This document shows, piece by piece, positions 1 to 8,893 of a stretch of 64,000 nt of DNA. Each line of letters begins with the position of its first letter. Positions within the stretch are counted from its first letter, which is position 1. The notes below the pieces were generated by a model. The model did not search any database. It worked only from the letters and a program-made list of their open reading frames with translations, and had not been told where the DNA came from. Source of the DNA: Saccharopolyspora aridisoli (GTDB lineage Bacteria > Actinomycetota > Actinomycetes > Mycobacteriales > Pseudonocardiaceae); the NCBI RefSeq assembly GCF_004348445.1, contig NZ_SMKV01000011.1, forward strand, positions 62,001-126,000, in the 5' to 3' direction. Position numbers and translations under genes: made by a program.

Positions 1-21
1 CTTCGCTAGCCCCGTCCTCAG

Positions 22-294
22 TCAGTTCTTCTGTTCGTTCTGCTGCTTGTCCTCGACCGGCGAGGTCGCCGGCGGAGTGCTCGGCTCACCGGCCGTCAGC
101 TCCGGCTTCTGCTCCTTCTCCGACTGAGCCTTCTTCGCGGCCTCTTCGTCGGCCTTCATGCCGCGCGCCTCAGCCTTGAACACCCGAGCGGACTGCCCCA
201 GAGAACGGGCCATCTGCGGGAGCTTGGTGGCGCCGAAGAGCAGCACCAGAACCAAGACGATGAGGACCAGCTCCCAGCCACCTGGCAAACCCAT
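22..294 (-). CDS. tatA: Sec-independent protein translocase subunit TatA
   Basis: Pore-forming subunit of the twin-arginine translocase, which exports folded proteins across the cytoplasmic membrane. The 90-residue product starts MGLPGGWEL, has one hydrophobic helix (about residues 6-22), the FGATKLP hinge, then an amphipathic helix (RSLGQSARVFKAEARGM) and a charged, glutamate-rich tail, all typical of TatA. I chose the ATG at 294 because an AAGGT ribosome-binding site lies about 10 nt upstream; the longer reading frame upstream has no TatA-like sequence. It is the last gene of the pafB-pafC-membrane protein run. tatC, its usual partner, would lie beyond the left edge. TatB is a less likely identity because the tail is short. 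Confidence 0.93.
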   Translation of the reverse strand: MGLPGGWELVLIVLVLVLLFGATKLPQMARSLGQSARVFKAEARGMKADEEAAKKAQSEKEQKPELTAGEPSTPPATSPVEDKQQNEQKN

Positions 295-380
295 CCGTAC
301 ACAACCTTTCGTGATGTCCCTGCTAGGCGCTAATGGTACGCGGGGCAGGGGTCGGCAAGTAGGGCCGCTTCTGCTTCTCG

Positions 381-590
381 TCAACCGCGACGGCGCTGCG
401 AGAGCACCACCTTGAGACCCGCTACCCGCGCTTTGACCATTCCGCTGCGGTCAGCGAGATCGTGGGTCGCCCCCCGCTGCACGCGCCGGAAGCGACGCAC
501 CTCCATCAATGTCCTGACCAGCAGGAACACCAGCAGGACGCAGCCTACGGCCAGCAGCACGAGAGTCCACACGAACGGCACGCTGTTCAC
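381..590 (-). CDS. Small single-pass membrane protein (hypothetical)
   Basis: A 69-residue protein of unknown function. Residues 8-28 (WTLVLLAVGCVLLVFLLVRTL) form one hydrophobic segment, followed by a strongly basic cytoplasmic tail ending QRRRG. The GTG start lies 10 nt after the pafC stop, so it is very probably co-transcribed with pafB-pafC and followed by tatA. Its position in front of tatA hints at a membrane role, but no motif identifies one. The charge distribution (few residues before the helix, positive after) predicts the C-terminus is cytoplasmic. Confidence 0.7.
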   Translation of the reverse strand: MNSVPFVWTLVLLAVGCVLLVFLLVRTLMEVRRFRRVQRGATHDLADRSGMVKARVAGLKVVLSQRRRG

Positions 591-600
591 CGTATCGGGC

Positions 601-1569
601 TCAGGTGGACGGAAGGTGACGGGTCCGCCTCAACGCGGCATGGGCTCGTTGACGCACGTCATCCCGCAGCTCCCCGGGACTGAGCACCGCGACCTGGCCG
701 CCGAGGCCGAGCAACAGCCTGGTCATCCACGCGCTGTCGGCGTAGCGCATCCGCACCCGGGCCCGGCCGCCCGGGAGCTCTTCGACCTCGTCGACCTGGT
801 AGTACTCGGCGACCCACCGGGCGTCCGGTTCCAGTTCGACCTCGGCGACCCGCTGGTCGGGCGCGGGTTGGAACAGACCTGCGGAAACGTCCGTCGGCTC
901 GGCTTCGGACGGCGGCTCGGCGGGCTCGTCGAGCAGCTGGGCCGCATCGATGCGGTCCAGCCGGAACATCCTGACGCCGTGCGCGCTGCGGCACCAGGCC
1001 TCCAGGTAGCTGCGGCCGTCGACCAGCAGCAACCGCATCGGGTCGACCGTCCGCTCGCTGATCTCGTCGCGCGATGCCGTGTAGTAACGGATCCGCAACG
1101 CTTTGCCACCGGTGACGGCGGACTGGGCTGTTCGGCGCACCTCCGAGTCGACCGACTCCTCCGCGCCGAGACCGATCACCACCCCGGACGGGCGGGCCTG
1201 GCCGACCGCGTTCTCCACCTTCGCCAGCGTGCGCTGCACCGCGTCGGAGTCGGGAACCCCCGGAGTGTCGGCGAGCGCCCGCAGGGCCACCAGTAGCGAC
1301 GTCGCCTCGGAGGCGGTCAGCCGCAGCGGTCGCCGCATGCCCGCGTCGTAGGTGACGGTGATCGAGTCGCTGTCGAAGGACAGGTCGATCAGGTCACCGG
1401 GCCCATATCCGGGCAGCCCGCACATCCACAGCAGCTCCAGGTCCTTGCGCAGCTGCTGCGGGGTGACGCCGAAGTCGGTGGCGGCGTCGGCGATGGGGAT
1501 GCCGGGGCGGCTGAGCAGGTAGGGGACCAGGGCCAGCAGCCTGGGCAGGCGTTGCGTCGCGCTGGTCAT
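601..1569 (-). CDS. pafC: PafC, WYL-domain transcriptional regulator
   Basis: 322-residue regulator. An N-terminal winged helix (residues about 5-60, LPRLLALVPYLLSRPGIPIADAATDFGVTP) is followed by a WYL domain (LRIRYYTASRDEISERTVDPMRLLLVDGRSYLEAWCR) and a C-terminal WCX region. PafB and PafC form a heterodimeric activator of the LexA-independent DNA-damage response in actinobacteria; the WYL domains are thought to sense a nucleic-acid ligand. The ATG at 1569 overlaps the pafB stop by 4 nt (ATGA), so the two are translationally coupled. A much longer open frame reaching to 2232 is a shadow of pafB in another frame. Confidence 0.93.
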   Translation of the reverse strand: MTSATQRLPRLLALVPYLLSRPGIPIADAATDFGVTPQQLRKDLELLWMCGLPGYGPGDLIDLSFDSDSITVTYDAGMRRPLRLTASEATSLLVALRALADTPGVPDSDAVQRTLAKVENAVGQARPSGVVIGLGAEESVDSEVRRTAQSAVTGGKALRIRYYTASRDEISERTVDPMRLLLVDGRSYLEAWCRSAHGVRMFRLDRIDAAQLLDEPAEPPSEAEPTDVSAGLFQPAPDQRVAEVELEPDARWVAEYYQVDEVEELPGGRARVRMRYADSAWMTRLLLGLGGQVAVLSPGELRDDVRQRAHAALRRTRHLPST

Positions 1570-2543
1570 CGCCGTCCCTCCCCCGCCGCGTCCAGGTGGA
1601 TCTCGTTGACCGCCTTGCGCAGGGTGTCGGGTTGCAGGACGGCGACGTCGGGCCCGTACCCGGCGAGCCAGCTCGCCGCGGACTCCGGGTACTTCACGTC
1701 CAGCTCCAGCACCTCGCCGGGGTCGCCGTCGAGCTCCCTGCGCTCGACCGCCTTGCCCATGCGCCGCACGCCGTGCGCACGACCGTCGGCGACCCACACG
1801 CGGGACGGCGTCGGCGGCGGTGGCTCCCGCTGCTCGCCTGCGACCATCCGCAGCAGGTCGACCTCCTGCGGCCGCTGCACGACTCCGCTCTTGCCGACCG
1901 CGCTCACCTGTCCCCGGATGCGGGAGAGCCGGAAGCAGCGCGGCGCCTGCCGATCGCGGTCGTAGCCGACGACGTACCAGCGTCCGCGCCAGGACACCAC
2001 TCCCCAAGGCTCGACGGTGCGGTGCCGGACCTCGGTGCTGCTGGGGCGTCGGTAGTCGAACTCCACGACGCGCCCGGACTGCACGGCCGAGTGCAGCGCG
2101 CCGAAGGCGGGTTCGCTGGTGCGCACCTTCGGTTCGACCGCGGCCGAGGCGCGTTCGTCCACGTCGACGCCAGCGGCGCGGAGCTTGAGCAGCGCGCCCT
2201 GGGCGGCGGAGGTGAACTCCGGGGAGTCCCACAGCCGGACGGCCAGCGCGACGGCGGCGGCTTCGTCGGGTTCGAGGTCGATGTCGCCGAGCTCGTAGTC
2301 GCGCCGTGCGATGCGGTACCCGTCGGCGCTGTCGAACGCCGAGTTGCGACCGGTCTCCAGCGGTATCCCCAGGTCTCGCAGCTCGGCCTTGTCCCGCTCG
2401 AAGGTCCGGAAGAACGCCTCGTCGGAGGGCGCGTCGGCGTACCCCGCGACGATATGACGGATCCGCTCTGCGGTGAGGTACTGACGGGTCGACAGCAGGC
2501 AGAGCACCAAGTTCACCAAGCGTTCAGCACGCACAGTGGCCAC
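1566..2543 (-). CDS. pafB: PafB, WYL-domain transcriptional regulator
   Basis: 325-residue partner of PafC. The N-terminal helix-turn-helix (residues about 5-75, RLVNLVLCLLSTRQYLTAERIRH) precedes a WYL domain (VVEFDYRRPSSTEVRHRTVEPWGVVSWRGRWYVVGYDRDRQAPRCFRLSRI) and a WCX extension. Known role: DNA-damage-induced transcriptional activation in mycobacteria, despite the Paf (proteasome accessory factor) name. The GTG at 2543 sits 6 nt after a TAGAGT box with no ribosome-binding site, consistent with a leaderless transcript. It is separated from pafA by a 466-nt stretch with an SDR pseudogene, so it is probably transcribed on its own here. Confidence 0.94.
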   Translation of the reverse strand: MATVRAERLVNLVLCLLSTRQYLTAERIRHIVAGYADAPSDEAFFRTFERDKAELRDLGIPLETGRNSAFDSADGYRIARRDYELGDIDLEPDEAAAVALAVRLWDSPEFTSAAQGALLKLRAAGVDVDERASAAVEPKVRTSEPAFGALHSAVQSGRVVEFDYRRPSSTEVRHRTVEPWGVVSWRGRWYVVGYDRDRQAPRCFRLSRIRGQVSAVGKSGVVQRPQEVDLLRMVAGEQREPPPPTPSRVWVADGRAHGVRRMGKAVERRELDGDPGEVLELDVKYPESAASWLAGYGPDVAVLQPDTLRKAVNEIHLDAAGEGRR

Positions 2544-2549
2544 TCCGAA

Positions 2550-2555
2550 ACTCTA
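2550..2555 (-). promoter_or_regulatory. -10 box TAGAGT, leaderless pafB
   Basis: TAGAGT ends 6 nt before the GTG of pafB. No Shine-Dalgarno sequence is present, so the transcript probably starts at the start codon. Confidence 0.55.
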
Positions 2556-2660
2556 GCGCCGAAGCATTCGATCATGAGTTCGGGTATCGGCGTGTCTTCG
2601 CAGAACACCCATTCGATCGACAACCGGTTTTGATCGCCACGCCGGTGCGGGACCCGCCCG

Positions 2661-2917
2661 GGCAGCCTCTACAGCGCAACCAAGTGGGCGGTCACCGGCA
2701 TGGCGCAGAACAACGAGCGGAGTGCGCGTGGGCACGGGAGTCAGGGTCACCACCGTGCAACCGGGCATGCTCGAAACGGGCATGACCGCGGACCGAGCGG
2801 ACGTCCCGCCAGCTGATCCCGGAGGACATCGTCAGGGGTGTCCTCCACACCCTGGCGCAACCGGCGACGGTCGACGTCAACGAACAGACGATCGCCCCCG
2901 ATGGGCCAAGCAGCTGA
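2661..2917 (+). pseudogene. Short-chain dehydrogenase/reductase remnant
   Basis: A decayed C-terminal half of an SDR oxidoreductase on the plus strand, facing its minus-strand neighbours. From 2661 the frame reads GSLYSATKWAVTGMAQN, containing the SDR catalytic YxxxK. After a frameshift (2712-2722) it continues GTGVRVTTVQPGMLETGMTADR, the usual SDR beta-6 segment. After a second frameshift (about 2790-2810) it reads QLIPEDIVRGVLHTLAQPATVDVNEQTIAP to a TGA at 2915. The N-terminal Rossmann half with its glycine motif is missing. Two frameshifts plus truncation make this a real pseudogene rather than a sequencing error. It fills most of the gap between pafA and pafB. Confidence 0.82.
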
Positions 2918-3009
2918 GAGGCGGGAACGGCGCCGTGGCGAGCACGGGTCGACGCGGTGCTCGGCCACAGAGCCGTCCAGCCCCTGCGGAGGTCCCGAAC
3001 CGAACGGCC

Positions 3010-4368
3010 CTACAGCGAGTTGATCAGCCGCTCGACCCGCTCATCGACCGCCCTGAACGGGTCCTTGCACAGCACGGTCCGCTGGGCCTGATCGTTGAGC
3101 TTGAGGTGCACCCAGTCGACGGTGAAGTCCCTCCCGGCGGCCTGAGCAGCGGCGATGAAGTCGCCGCGCAGCTTGGCCCGGGTGCTCTGCGGCGGGGTGT
3201 CCTTGGCGGCCTCGATCTCGCCGTCCTCGGTCGCCCGGTCCACCAGGTCCTTGCGCTGCAGCATGTCGAACAGCCCGCGTCCGCGCCGGATGTCGTGGTA
3301 GGCGAGGTCGAGCTGCGCGATGCGCGGGCTGGACAGCTCCAGACCGTGCTTGCTGCGGTAGCGCTCGAGCAGGCGGAGCTTGATCGCCCAGTCGACCTCG
3401 CGATCGACCAGCGAGTAGTCCTCCTGCTCGACGGCGTCGAGGGTGCGGCCCCACAGCTCCAGGATGCGCTCGGACATCGGGTCGGAGCCGCGCCGCGCGA
3501 CGTGGTCGACGGCGCGGCTGTGGTACTCGCGCTGGATGTCCAGCGCCGAGGCTTCCCGGCCGCCCGCCAGCCGCACCGTGCGGCGCCCGGTGAGGTCGTG
3601 GCTGATCTCCCGGATCGCCCTGATCGGGTTGTCCAGACTGAAGTCCCGGAACTGCACGCCCTGCTCGACCATCTCCAGCACCAGGTTGGCCGCCCCGACC
3701 TTGAGCAGGGTGGTCACCTCGGACATGTTGGAATCGCCGACGATGACGTGCAGCCGCCGGTAGCGCTCGGCGTCGGCGTGCGGCTCGTCGCGGGTGTTGA
3801 TGATCGGCCGGGACCGCGTGGTGGCGCTGGAGACGCCCTCCCAGATGTGCTCGGCCCGCTGGGAGAGGCAGTACACGGCCCCGCGCGGGGTCTGCAGCAC
3901 CTTCCCGGCGCCGCAGATGAGCTGGCGCGTCACCAGGAACGGAAGCAGCACGTCGGCGATGCGGGAGAACTCGCCGGAGCGTCCGACCAGGTAGTTCTCG
4001 TGGCAGCCGTAGGAGTTGCCCGCTGAGTCGGTGTTGTTCTTGAACAGGAAGATGTCCCCGCCGATGCCCTCGTCGGAGAGCCGGCGTTCGGCATCGATGA
4101 GCAGGTCTTCGAGGATGCGCTCACCGGCTTTGTCGTGCGTGACCAGCTGGGTCAGGTCGTCGCACTCGGCCGTGGCGTACTCGGGGTGGGACCCCACGTC
4201 GAGGTAGAGGCGGGCACCGTTGCGCAGGAAGACGTTCGACGACCTCCCCCACGACACGACCCGCCGGAACAGGTACCTGGCCACCTCGTCCGGGGACAGT
4301 CTGCGCTGCCCGTGGAACGTGCAGGTGACCCCGAACTCGGTTTCGATGCCGAAGATCCGCCTCTGCAT
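3010..4368 (-). CDS. pafA: Pup-protein ligase PafA
   Basis: ATP-dependent ligase that joins the C-terminal glutamate of Pup to substrate lysines (pupylation), marking proteins for the proteasome. 452 residues, a carboxylate-amine/glutamine synthetase-like fold. It begins [15 protein letters not shown] with the nucleotide/Mg-binding glutamates, carries the catalytic aspartate D57 in [13 protein letters not shown], and has the [20 protein letters not shown] and [29 protein letters not shown] signature blocks shared with Dop. Unlike Dop it lacks the extra Dop loop. The gene lies downstream of prcA but behind a strong terminator, and has its own TAGTGT box at 4375-4380, so it is probably transcribed independently of prcBA. 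Confidence 0.97.
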   Translation of the reverse strand: MQRRIFGIETEFGVTCTFHGQRRLSPDEVARYLFRRVVSWGRSSNVFLRNGARLYLDVGSHPEYATAECDDLTQLVTHDKAGERILEDLLIDAERRLSDEGIGGDIFLFKNNTDSAGNSYGCHENYLVGRSGEFSRIADVLLPFLVTRQLICGAGKVLQTPRGAVYCLSQRAEHIWEGVSSATTRSRPIINTRDEPHADAERYRRLHVIVGDSNMSEVTTLLKVGAANLVLEMVEQGVQFRDFSLDNPIRAIREISHDLTGRRTVRLAGGREASALDIQREYHSRAVDHVARRGSDPMSERILELWGRTLDAVEQEDYSLVDREVDWAIKLRLLERYRSKHGLELSSPRIAQLDLAYHDIRRGRGLFDMLQRKDLVDRATEDGEIEAAKDTPPQSTRAKLRGDFIAAAQAAGRDFTVDWVHLKLNDQAQRTVLCKDPFRAVDERVERLINSL

Positions 4369-4374
4369 GTCTCC

Positions 4375-4380
4375 ACACTA
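4375..4380 (-). promoter_or_regulatory. -10 box TAGTGT for pafA
   Basis: TAGTGT lies 6 nt before the pafA ATG. The spacer contains GGAG directly before the start, so either a leaderless transcript or a very short leader is possible. Confidence 0.5.
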
Positions 4381-4560
4381 GGCGCAAAACCGCCCTCGCG
4401 GCGGTCCGCCGTTCGGGCAACTGTCGAAAAGAGTTCTGCTGATTTTGGTAGCAGGCCGTCACCCACCCAGTTGCGCACGCCACCGCACGGAGCAGCCGAA
4501 ATCGCCGTACATCCGTACGATTTCCCGGGATGTGGGCGGCCCGTCCCACCGCGAACGACA

Positions 4561-4593
4561 TCGCTCCCGCACCCGAGGCGGGTGCGGGAGCGA
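4561..4593 (-). terminator. Perfect hairpin terminator after prcA
   Basis: A 15-bp perfect stem (4561-4575 with 4579-4593, TCGCTCCCGCACCCG on the plus strand) around a 3-nt loop, 17 nt beyond the prcA stop. There is no long T-run, as is common in high-GC actinobacteria. It should end the dop-pup-prcBA transcript before pafA. Confidence 0.8.
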
Positions 4594-4609
4594 TGGATCC
4601 TCGGCCGGG

Positions 4610-5356
4610 TCACTTGCCAGGCGGGGACACCTCGCCGCCGTCGGAGGACTCGACGGAGTCCTCAGTCGACGTCGGCAGCAGGGCCGTCAGCGCGGCGCCC
4701 TGGATGCGGCGGAACGTCCGGTTGGGACGGGCGCGGTCGAGGACCGCGACCTCCAAGGCCTTGGTGCCCAGTTCCCGCGCGGAGTCCCCACTGGACGAAA
4801 GTCCCTTGACGGCGACGCGGATGGCGTCGCCCAATTCCATTCCCTCGCTGAAGGAATCCTTCAACGAGCTGGTGATCGTGTCCGCTTGACCGCCCATCAC
4901 CACGTACTGCGGTTCGTCCACGATGGACCCGTCGTAGGTGAGCCGGTACAGCTGGTCGGACTCGGCGGTCGCGCCCACCTCCGCCACGCAGATCTCGACC
5001 TCGAACGGCTTGATCTGCTCGGTGAAGATCGCGCCCAGGTGCTGGGCGTAGGTGTTGGCCAGCGACCGCCCCGTCACGTCACGCCGGTCGTAGGAGTAAC
5101 CGCGCACGTCGGCGATGCGCACCCCGGCGACCCGCAGCGCCTCGAACTCGCTGTAGCGGCCCACCGCGGCGAAACCGATGCGGTCGTAGATCTCGGAGAC
5201 CTTGTGCAAGGTCGGAGACGGGTTCTCGGCGACGAACAGCACCCCACCGGCGTACTTGAGCACCACCACGCTGCGGCCCCGGGCGATGCCCTTGCGGGCG
5301 AGCTCGGAACGCTCCCGCATCAACTGCTCGGGGGAGGTGTAGAACGGCATCGTCAC
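4610..5356 (-). CDS. prcA: 20S proteasome alpha subunit PrcA
   Basis: Structural subunit forming the two outer heptameric rings of the actinobacterial 20S core, gating substrate entry and docking ARC. 248 residues. The N-terminal gate segment [45 protein letters not shown] and the [38 protein letters not shown] block are characteristic. As expected for an alpha subunit, there is no N-terminal catalytic threonine. The acidic C-terminal tail ([19 protein letters not shown]) is typical and probably flexible. It follows prcB after 58 nt and ends at a strong terminator. Start choice between ATG 5356 and an internal ATG two codons later is uncertain. Confidence 0.97.
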   Translation of the reverse strand: MTMPFYTSPEQLMRERSELARKGIARGRSVVVLKYAGGVLFVAENPSPTLHKVSEIYDRIGFAAVGRYSEFEALRVAGVRIADVRGYSYDRRDVTGRSLANTYAQHLGAIFTEQIKPFEVEICVAEVGATAESDQLYRLTYDGSIVDEPQYVVMGGQADTITSSLKDSFSEGMELGDAIRVAVKGLSSSGDSARELGTKALEVAVLDRARPNRTFRRIQGAALTALLPTSTEDSVESSDGGEVSPPGK

Positions 5357-5414
5357 GGCTTCTGCACTCCTGAATCTGCTCGCTGTGGCAGGCGGGATCG
5401 TGGGACGGCGCTGG

Positions 5415-6284
5415 TCAGCCGCCCGGGTTCTCCAGGCGTCCGTTGACCACGGCGGTGGCGATCTCGGAAGTCTGCTCCTCGGTCAGCCGCACCGCGCCCT
5501 CGGCCGCGGTGATGGTGATGACCGACGGGTAGATCCGCCGGGACACGTCCGGGCCACCCGTGGCGCTGTCGTCGTCCGCCGCGTCGTAGAGCGCCTCCAC
5601 CGCGGCGCGCGCGGCGGTGTCCAGGTCGGCGTCCGGGTCGAAGCGCTTCTTCAGCGCCGACTTGGCGAACTGCGAGCCGGAACCGACCGCGTGGTAGCCG
5701 CCGGCCTCGTTGTAGCGACCGCCGACGACGTCGTAGGACACGATCCGGCCTGCGCGGTCGGGGTCGTCGGCGTCGGTGTCGTAACCGGCGAACAGCGGTA
5801 CGACCGCCAGGCCCTGCATCGCCGCCGACAGGTTGCCGCGCAGCATCGTGGCCAGCTTGTTGGACTTGCCGTCCAGCGACAGCGAGATGCCTTCGAGCTT
5901 CTCGTAGTGCTCCAGCTCGACCGCGTAGAGCTTCACGAGTTCCTGCGCCACACCGGCCGTTCCGGCGATGCCCACCGCCGAGTAGGCGTCGGTGACGAAG
6001 AGCTTCTCCATGTCCCGCTGCGCGATGACGTTGCCCATCGTCGCCCGGCGGTCACCCGCCAGCAGCACGCCGCCGCGGAAGGTCACCGCGACGATGGTGG
6101 TGCCGTGCGGCGCCTGCACCGTGCCCTCGGGTGACTTGCGCCCGCCCGGCAGCAGTTCTGGTGCGGCGGCTTGGAGGAAGTCGGTGAACGACGAGGATCC
6201 GGGGGTCAAGTAGGCGGCGGGAAGCGCCTGCCCGGGGAACTGGGCCGAGCTCTGGTCCATCAGCGACATCGTCTCCGTTCTCAC
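5415..6284 (-). CDS. prcB: 20S proteasome beta subunit PrcB (precursor)
   Basis: Catalytic beta subunit of the core particle, made with a propeptide. Within the 289-residue product the sequence HG-TTIVAV places the autocatalytic cleavage after G61, exposing T62 as the nucleophile; about 61 residues are removed. The propeptide contains the conserved [16 protein letters not shown] motif. The mature part carries GDRRATMGN, the Lys-containing KLFVTD segment, HYEKLEG, and [14 protein letters not shown] with the Asp/Ser residues that support the active threonine. The start is ATG-rich (M1, M6, M9), so the exact first residue is uncertain. It follows pup after a 129-nt spacer containing a strong hairpin. 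Confidence 0.97.
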   Translation of the reverse strand: MRTETMSLMDQSSAQFPGQALPAAYLTPGSSSFTDFLQAAAPELLPGGRKSPEGTVQAPHGTTIVAVTFRGGVLLAGDRRATMGNVIAQRDMEKLFVTDAYSAVGIAGTAGVAQELVKLYAVELEHYEKLEGISLSLDGKSNKLATMLRGNLSAAMQGLAVVPLFAGYDTDADDPDRAGRIVSYDVVGGRYNEAGGYHAVGSGSQFAKSALKKRFDPDADLDTAARAAVEALYDAADDDSATGGPDVSRRIYPSVITITAAEGAVRLTEEQTSEIATAVVNGRLENPGG

Positions 6285-6337
6285 AGGACTCCTGCGACAG
6301 GATGCACTTTAGTCATGATCGAGTGCGCAGCGAGCGG

Positions 6338-6366
6338 CACCGGGCCGGTGCTACTCCGGCCCGGTG
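6338..6366 (-). promoter_or_regulatory. Intercistronic hairpin between pup and prcB
   Basis: An 11-bp perfect stem (CACCGGGCCGG at 6338-6348 pairing with 6356-6366) and 7-nt loop, between the pup stop and the prcB start. It could attenuate transcription or protect the upstream mRNA end, giving more Pup than proteasome. Confidence 0.6.
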
Positions 6367-6413
6367 ACCGGTTCTCGCAGGATCACCGCCTGGGCGCACC
6401 GGCGGCCGGGCGC

Positions 6414-6605
6414 CTACTGGCCGCCCTTCTGCACGTAGGCGCGCACGAAGTCCTCGGCGTTCTCCTCCAGGACGTCGTCGATCTCGTCCAGGATGGCGTC
6501 GACGTCCTCGCCGAGCTTTTCGCGACGTTCCTGACCGGCGGCCTCCGGTTCGTTCTCTTCTTCGCCGTCGCCGCCGCCCTGCCGCTGAGCCTTCTCCTGA
6601 GACAT
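6414..6605 (-). CDS. pup: Prokaryotic ubiquitin-like protein Pup
   Basis: The 63-residue disordered modifier of actinobacterial proteins. It ends in GGQ, the form that must be deamidated by Dop to GGE before ligation by PafA. The central segment LGEDVDAILDEIDDVLEENAEDFVRAY is the helix-forming region that binds the ARC coiled coil and Dop/PafA. The N-terminus is lysine-poor and rich in Q, G and E. It has a good ribosome-binding site (GGGAGG, 4-9 nt before ATG 6605). The gene lies between dop and prcB, the standard order. Confidence 0.97.
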   Translation of the reverse strand: MSQEKAQRQGGGDGEEENEPEAAGQERREKLGEDVDAILDEIDDVLEENAEDFVRAYVQKGGQ

Positions 6606-6762
6606 CTCGCCTCCCGGTGGTTTGAAGTCCAGAACTCCCCCGGGATCAGGGGCGTCCTGCCTTGAACACTACCTATCCGACCACTCGTTCGCCCACGCCC
6701 AGCCGGGCGTCTTTGACGATCTTTCCGACTACCTGACGTGCGCGGAACGTGGTCGTAGCGGG

Positions 6763-8262
6763 TCACCCCTTCGTCAGCGAGTCGACCAGTTCCTCGGCGC
6801 TGCTGCTGGCTTCGAGCAGGGCTCCGACGTGGGCCTTCGTGCCGCGCAGCGGTTCCAACGTCGGGATGCGCACCAGCGATTCCCGGCCGAGGTCGAAGAT
6901 GACCGAGTCCCAGGACGCGGCGGCGACCTCCGACGGGTAGCGCTCCAGGCAGCGACCGCGGAAGTAGGCGCGGGTGTCCTCCGGCGGAGCGGCGACGGCT
7001 TCCTGCACCTCTTCCTCGCTGACCAGGCGTTTCATCGAACCCCGGGTGACCAGCCGGTTGTAGAGGCCTCTGTCCAGCCGCACGTCGGAGTATTGGAGGT
7101 CGATCATGTGCAGCCGGGGCGAGGCCCAGCCGAGGCCGTCGCGGCTGCGGTAGCTCTCCATCAGCTGCAGCTTGGCCGGCCAGTCGAGCCTGTCGGCGCA
7201 GGACATGGGGTCGGTGCCGAGCATGTCGAGCACCTCACCCCAGGTGTTGAGCACATCGCGCGAGGCCCGCTCGGCGCCGTGCGCGTCGAGGAACTCCGAG
7301 GCCCGCTCGTGGTAGGCGCGCTGGAGGTCCAATCCGGTGAACCGGCGACCGTCGGCGAGCTCCACGGACTGCTTGAGGGTGGGGTCGTGGCTGATCAGGT
7401 GCACCGCCTGCACCGGGTCGGCCAGCTTGAGATCCTCGAAACGCACCCCGCCCTCGATCATGTCCAGCACCAGCGCAGCGGTACCGAGCTTGAGGTAGGT
7501 CGAGGTCTCGGCGAGGTTGGCGTCGCCGATGATGACGTGCAGCCGCCGGTACTTGTCGGCGTCGGCGTGCGGTTCGTCGCGGGTGTTGATGATGCCGCGC
7601 TTGAGGGTGGTCTCCAGGCCGACCTCGACCTCGATGTAGTCGGAACGCTGGGAGAGCTGGAAGCCGGGCTTCTCACCCGACTGGCCGATGCCGACCCGGC
7701 CGGACCCGCACATCACCTGCCGGGAGGCGAAGAAGGGCGTCAGACCGCCGATCACCGAGGTGAACGGGGTGCTGCGGGCCATCAGGTAGTTCTCGTGGGT
7801 GCCGTAGCTGGCGCCCTTGCCGTCGACGTTGTTCTTGTAGAGCTGTATGGGGGCGGTGCCGGGCACGCTGGCCGCGCGCAACGCGGCCTCCTCCATCACG
7901 CGTTCGCCTGCCTTGTCCCAGATGACCGCATCCCGCGGATTGGTGACCTCGGGCGCGGAGTACTCGGGGTGCGCGTGGTCGACGTAGAGGCGCGCGCCGT
8001 TGGTGAGGATGACGTTGGCCGCGCCGAGGTCGTCGCCGTCCGAACCGTTGGACTGCTGCGCCGCCGAGCTCAGGTCGAACCCGCGCGCATCGCGCAGCGG
8101 CGACTCCACCTCGTAGTCCCAGCGAGCCCGTCTGGCCCTCGGGATCTCGGCCGCCGCCGCGTACGCAAGCACGATGTGGGTGGAGGTCAGCACCGGATTG
8201 GCGCTGGCATCGCCAGGTACGACGATGCCGTACTCCACCTCGGTTCCCATGATCCGCCGCAT
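6763..8262 (-). CDS. dop: Pup deamidase/depupylase Dop
   Basis: Deamidates the C-terminal glutamine of Pup and removes Pup from conjugates; homologous to PafA. 499 residues. [17 protein letters not shown] carries the conserved E at the nucleotide site, [13 protein letters not shown] carries the catalytic Asp equivalent to PafA D57, and [21 protein letters not shown] plus [29 protein letters not shown] match the family. The [12 protein letters not shown] stretch is in the Dop-specific loop. I chose ATG 8262 because the mycobacterial protein starts with the equivalent MQRIIGTEVEYG and because a TACCCT box sits 7 nt upstream with no ribosome-binding site. It is the first gene of the dop-pup-prcB-prcA run. 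Confidence 0.96.
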   Translation of the reverse strand: MRRIMGTEVEYGIVVPGDASANPVLTSTHIVLAYAAAAEIPRARRARWDYEVESPLRDARGFDLSSAAQQSNGSDGDDLGAANVILTNGARLYVDHAHPEYSAPEVTNPRDAVIWDKAGERVMEEAALRAASVPGTAPIQLYKNNVDGKGASYGTHENYLMARSTPFTSVIGGLTPFFASRQVMCGSGRVGIGQSGEKPGFQLSQRSDYIEVEVGLETTLKRGIINTRDEPHADADKYRRLHVIIGDANLAETSTYLKLGTAALVLDMIEGGVRFEDLKLADPVQAVHLISHDPTLKQSVELADGRRFTGLDLQRAYHERASEFLDAHGAERASRDVLNTWGEVLDMLGTDPMSCADRLDWPAKLQLMESYRSRDGLGWASPRLHMIDLQYSDVRLDRGLYNRLVTRGSMKRLVSEEEVQEAVAAPPEDTRAYFRGRCLERYPSEVAAASWDSVIFDLGRESLVRIPTLEPLRGTKAHVGALLEASSSAEELVDSLTKG

Positions 8263-8269
8263 ACCTCGC

Positions 8270-8275
8270 AGGGTA
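8270..8275 (-). promoter_or_regulatory. -10 box TACCCT, leaderless dop
   Basis: TACCCT ends 7 nt before the dop ATG, with no Shine-Dalgarno sequence in between. Probable start of the dop-pup-prcBA transcript. Confidence 0.55.
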
Positions 8276-8373
8276 CGGGGTATCGGCGGCGGAGCAGAGT
8301 GCTTGAAGCCACAGGTTCGCCGATCGTGCATTCCGGCGTTGCGCCAACCGGGTGGCACGATCGTGGTGTGGGC

Positions 8374-8886
8374 ATGGGCGAGGAGCAGGTCGCGCTGTAC
8401 GACGCGGCCGGGCGTGTCGTGGGCCGGGCGTCGAGGCGCGAGGTGCGCGAAAGGGGGTTGTGGCACGCGGCGACGGCCGTGCTGCTGCTCTCCGGCGATG
8501 AGCAGCGCATCTACCTGCACCGCCGCACCGACACCAAGGACGTCTACCCGGGCTTGCACGACTGCACCGCCGGAGGTGTGGTCGTCGCCGGCGAGGACCC
8601 GTTCGACGCCGCCCGCCGGGAGCTGGCCGAGGAGCTCGGCGTTCGCACCGAACCGGAGTTCCTGTTCCACGAGGTCTTCGAGCAGAACACCGTCCGCTAC
8701 CACGGTTTCGTGTTCCAGGCGCGCTGGGACGGACCCGTGGTGCACCAGCCCGAGGAGGTCGCCGAGGGCTGGTGGATGCCCATCACCGAGCTGCCCGAGC
8801 GCATCGACGACCCGCTGTGGCCCTTCGTGCCCGACGGCCGTCAGTTCGCGCGGCGATGGCTGCAGGAGCGCGCCGCGCGCTCCTGA
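8374..8886 (+). CDS. NUDIX hydrolase
   Basis: 170-residue NUDIX protein divergent from dop. The NUDIX box is complete: [24 protein letters not shown] (Gx5Ex7REUxEExGU) at about residues 67-90, giving the metal-binding glutamates. The [15 protein letters not shown] segment before the box and HRR upstream recall the YfcD/isopentenyl-diphosphate-isomerase-like branch, but the usual isomerase active-site Cys/Glu pair is not evident, so I would not call it idi. Substrate unknown. Start ATG 8374 is in frame with GTG 8368; neither has a clear ribosome-binding site. It ends 7 nt from the convergent aldo/keto reductase gene. Confidence 0.9.
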   Translation: MGEEQVALYDAAGRVVGRASRREVRERGLWHAATAVLLLSGDEQRIYLHRRTDTKDVYPGLHDCTAGGVVVAGEDPFDAARRELAEELGVRTEPEFLFHEVFEQNTVRYHGFVFQARWDGPVVHQPEEVAEGWWMPITELPERIDDPLWPFVPDGRQFARRWLQERAARS

Positions 8887-8893
8887 GCGCCCC

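Noticed and set aside
601..2232. A long minus-strand open frame covering pafC plus part of pafB
   Set aside because: Its N-terminal half is arginine-rich low-complexity sequence from the wrong frame of pafB. PafC starts at ATG 1569.
8365..8374. GTG 8368 as the start of the NUDIX gene
   Set aside because: It adds only two residues. Neither start has a clear ribosome-binding site, so I kept the ATG; the choice is open.
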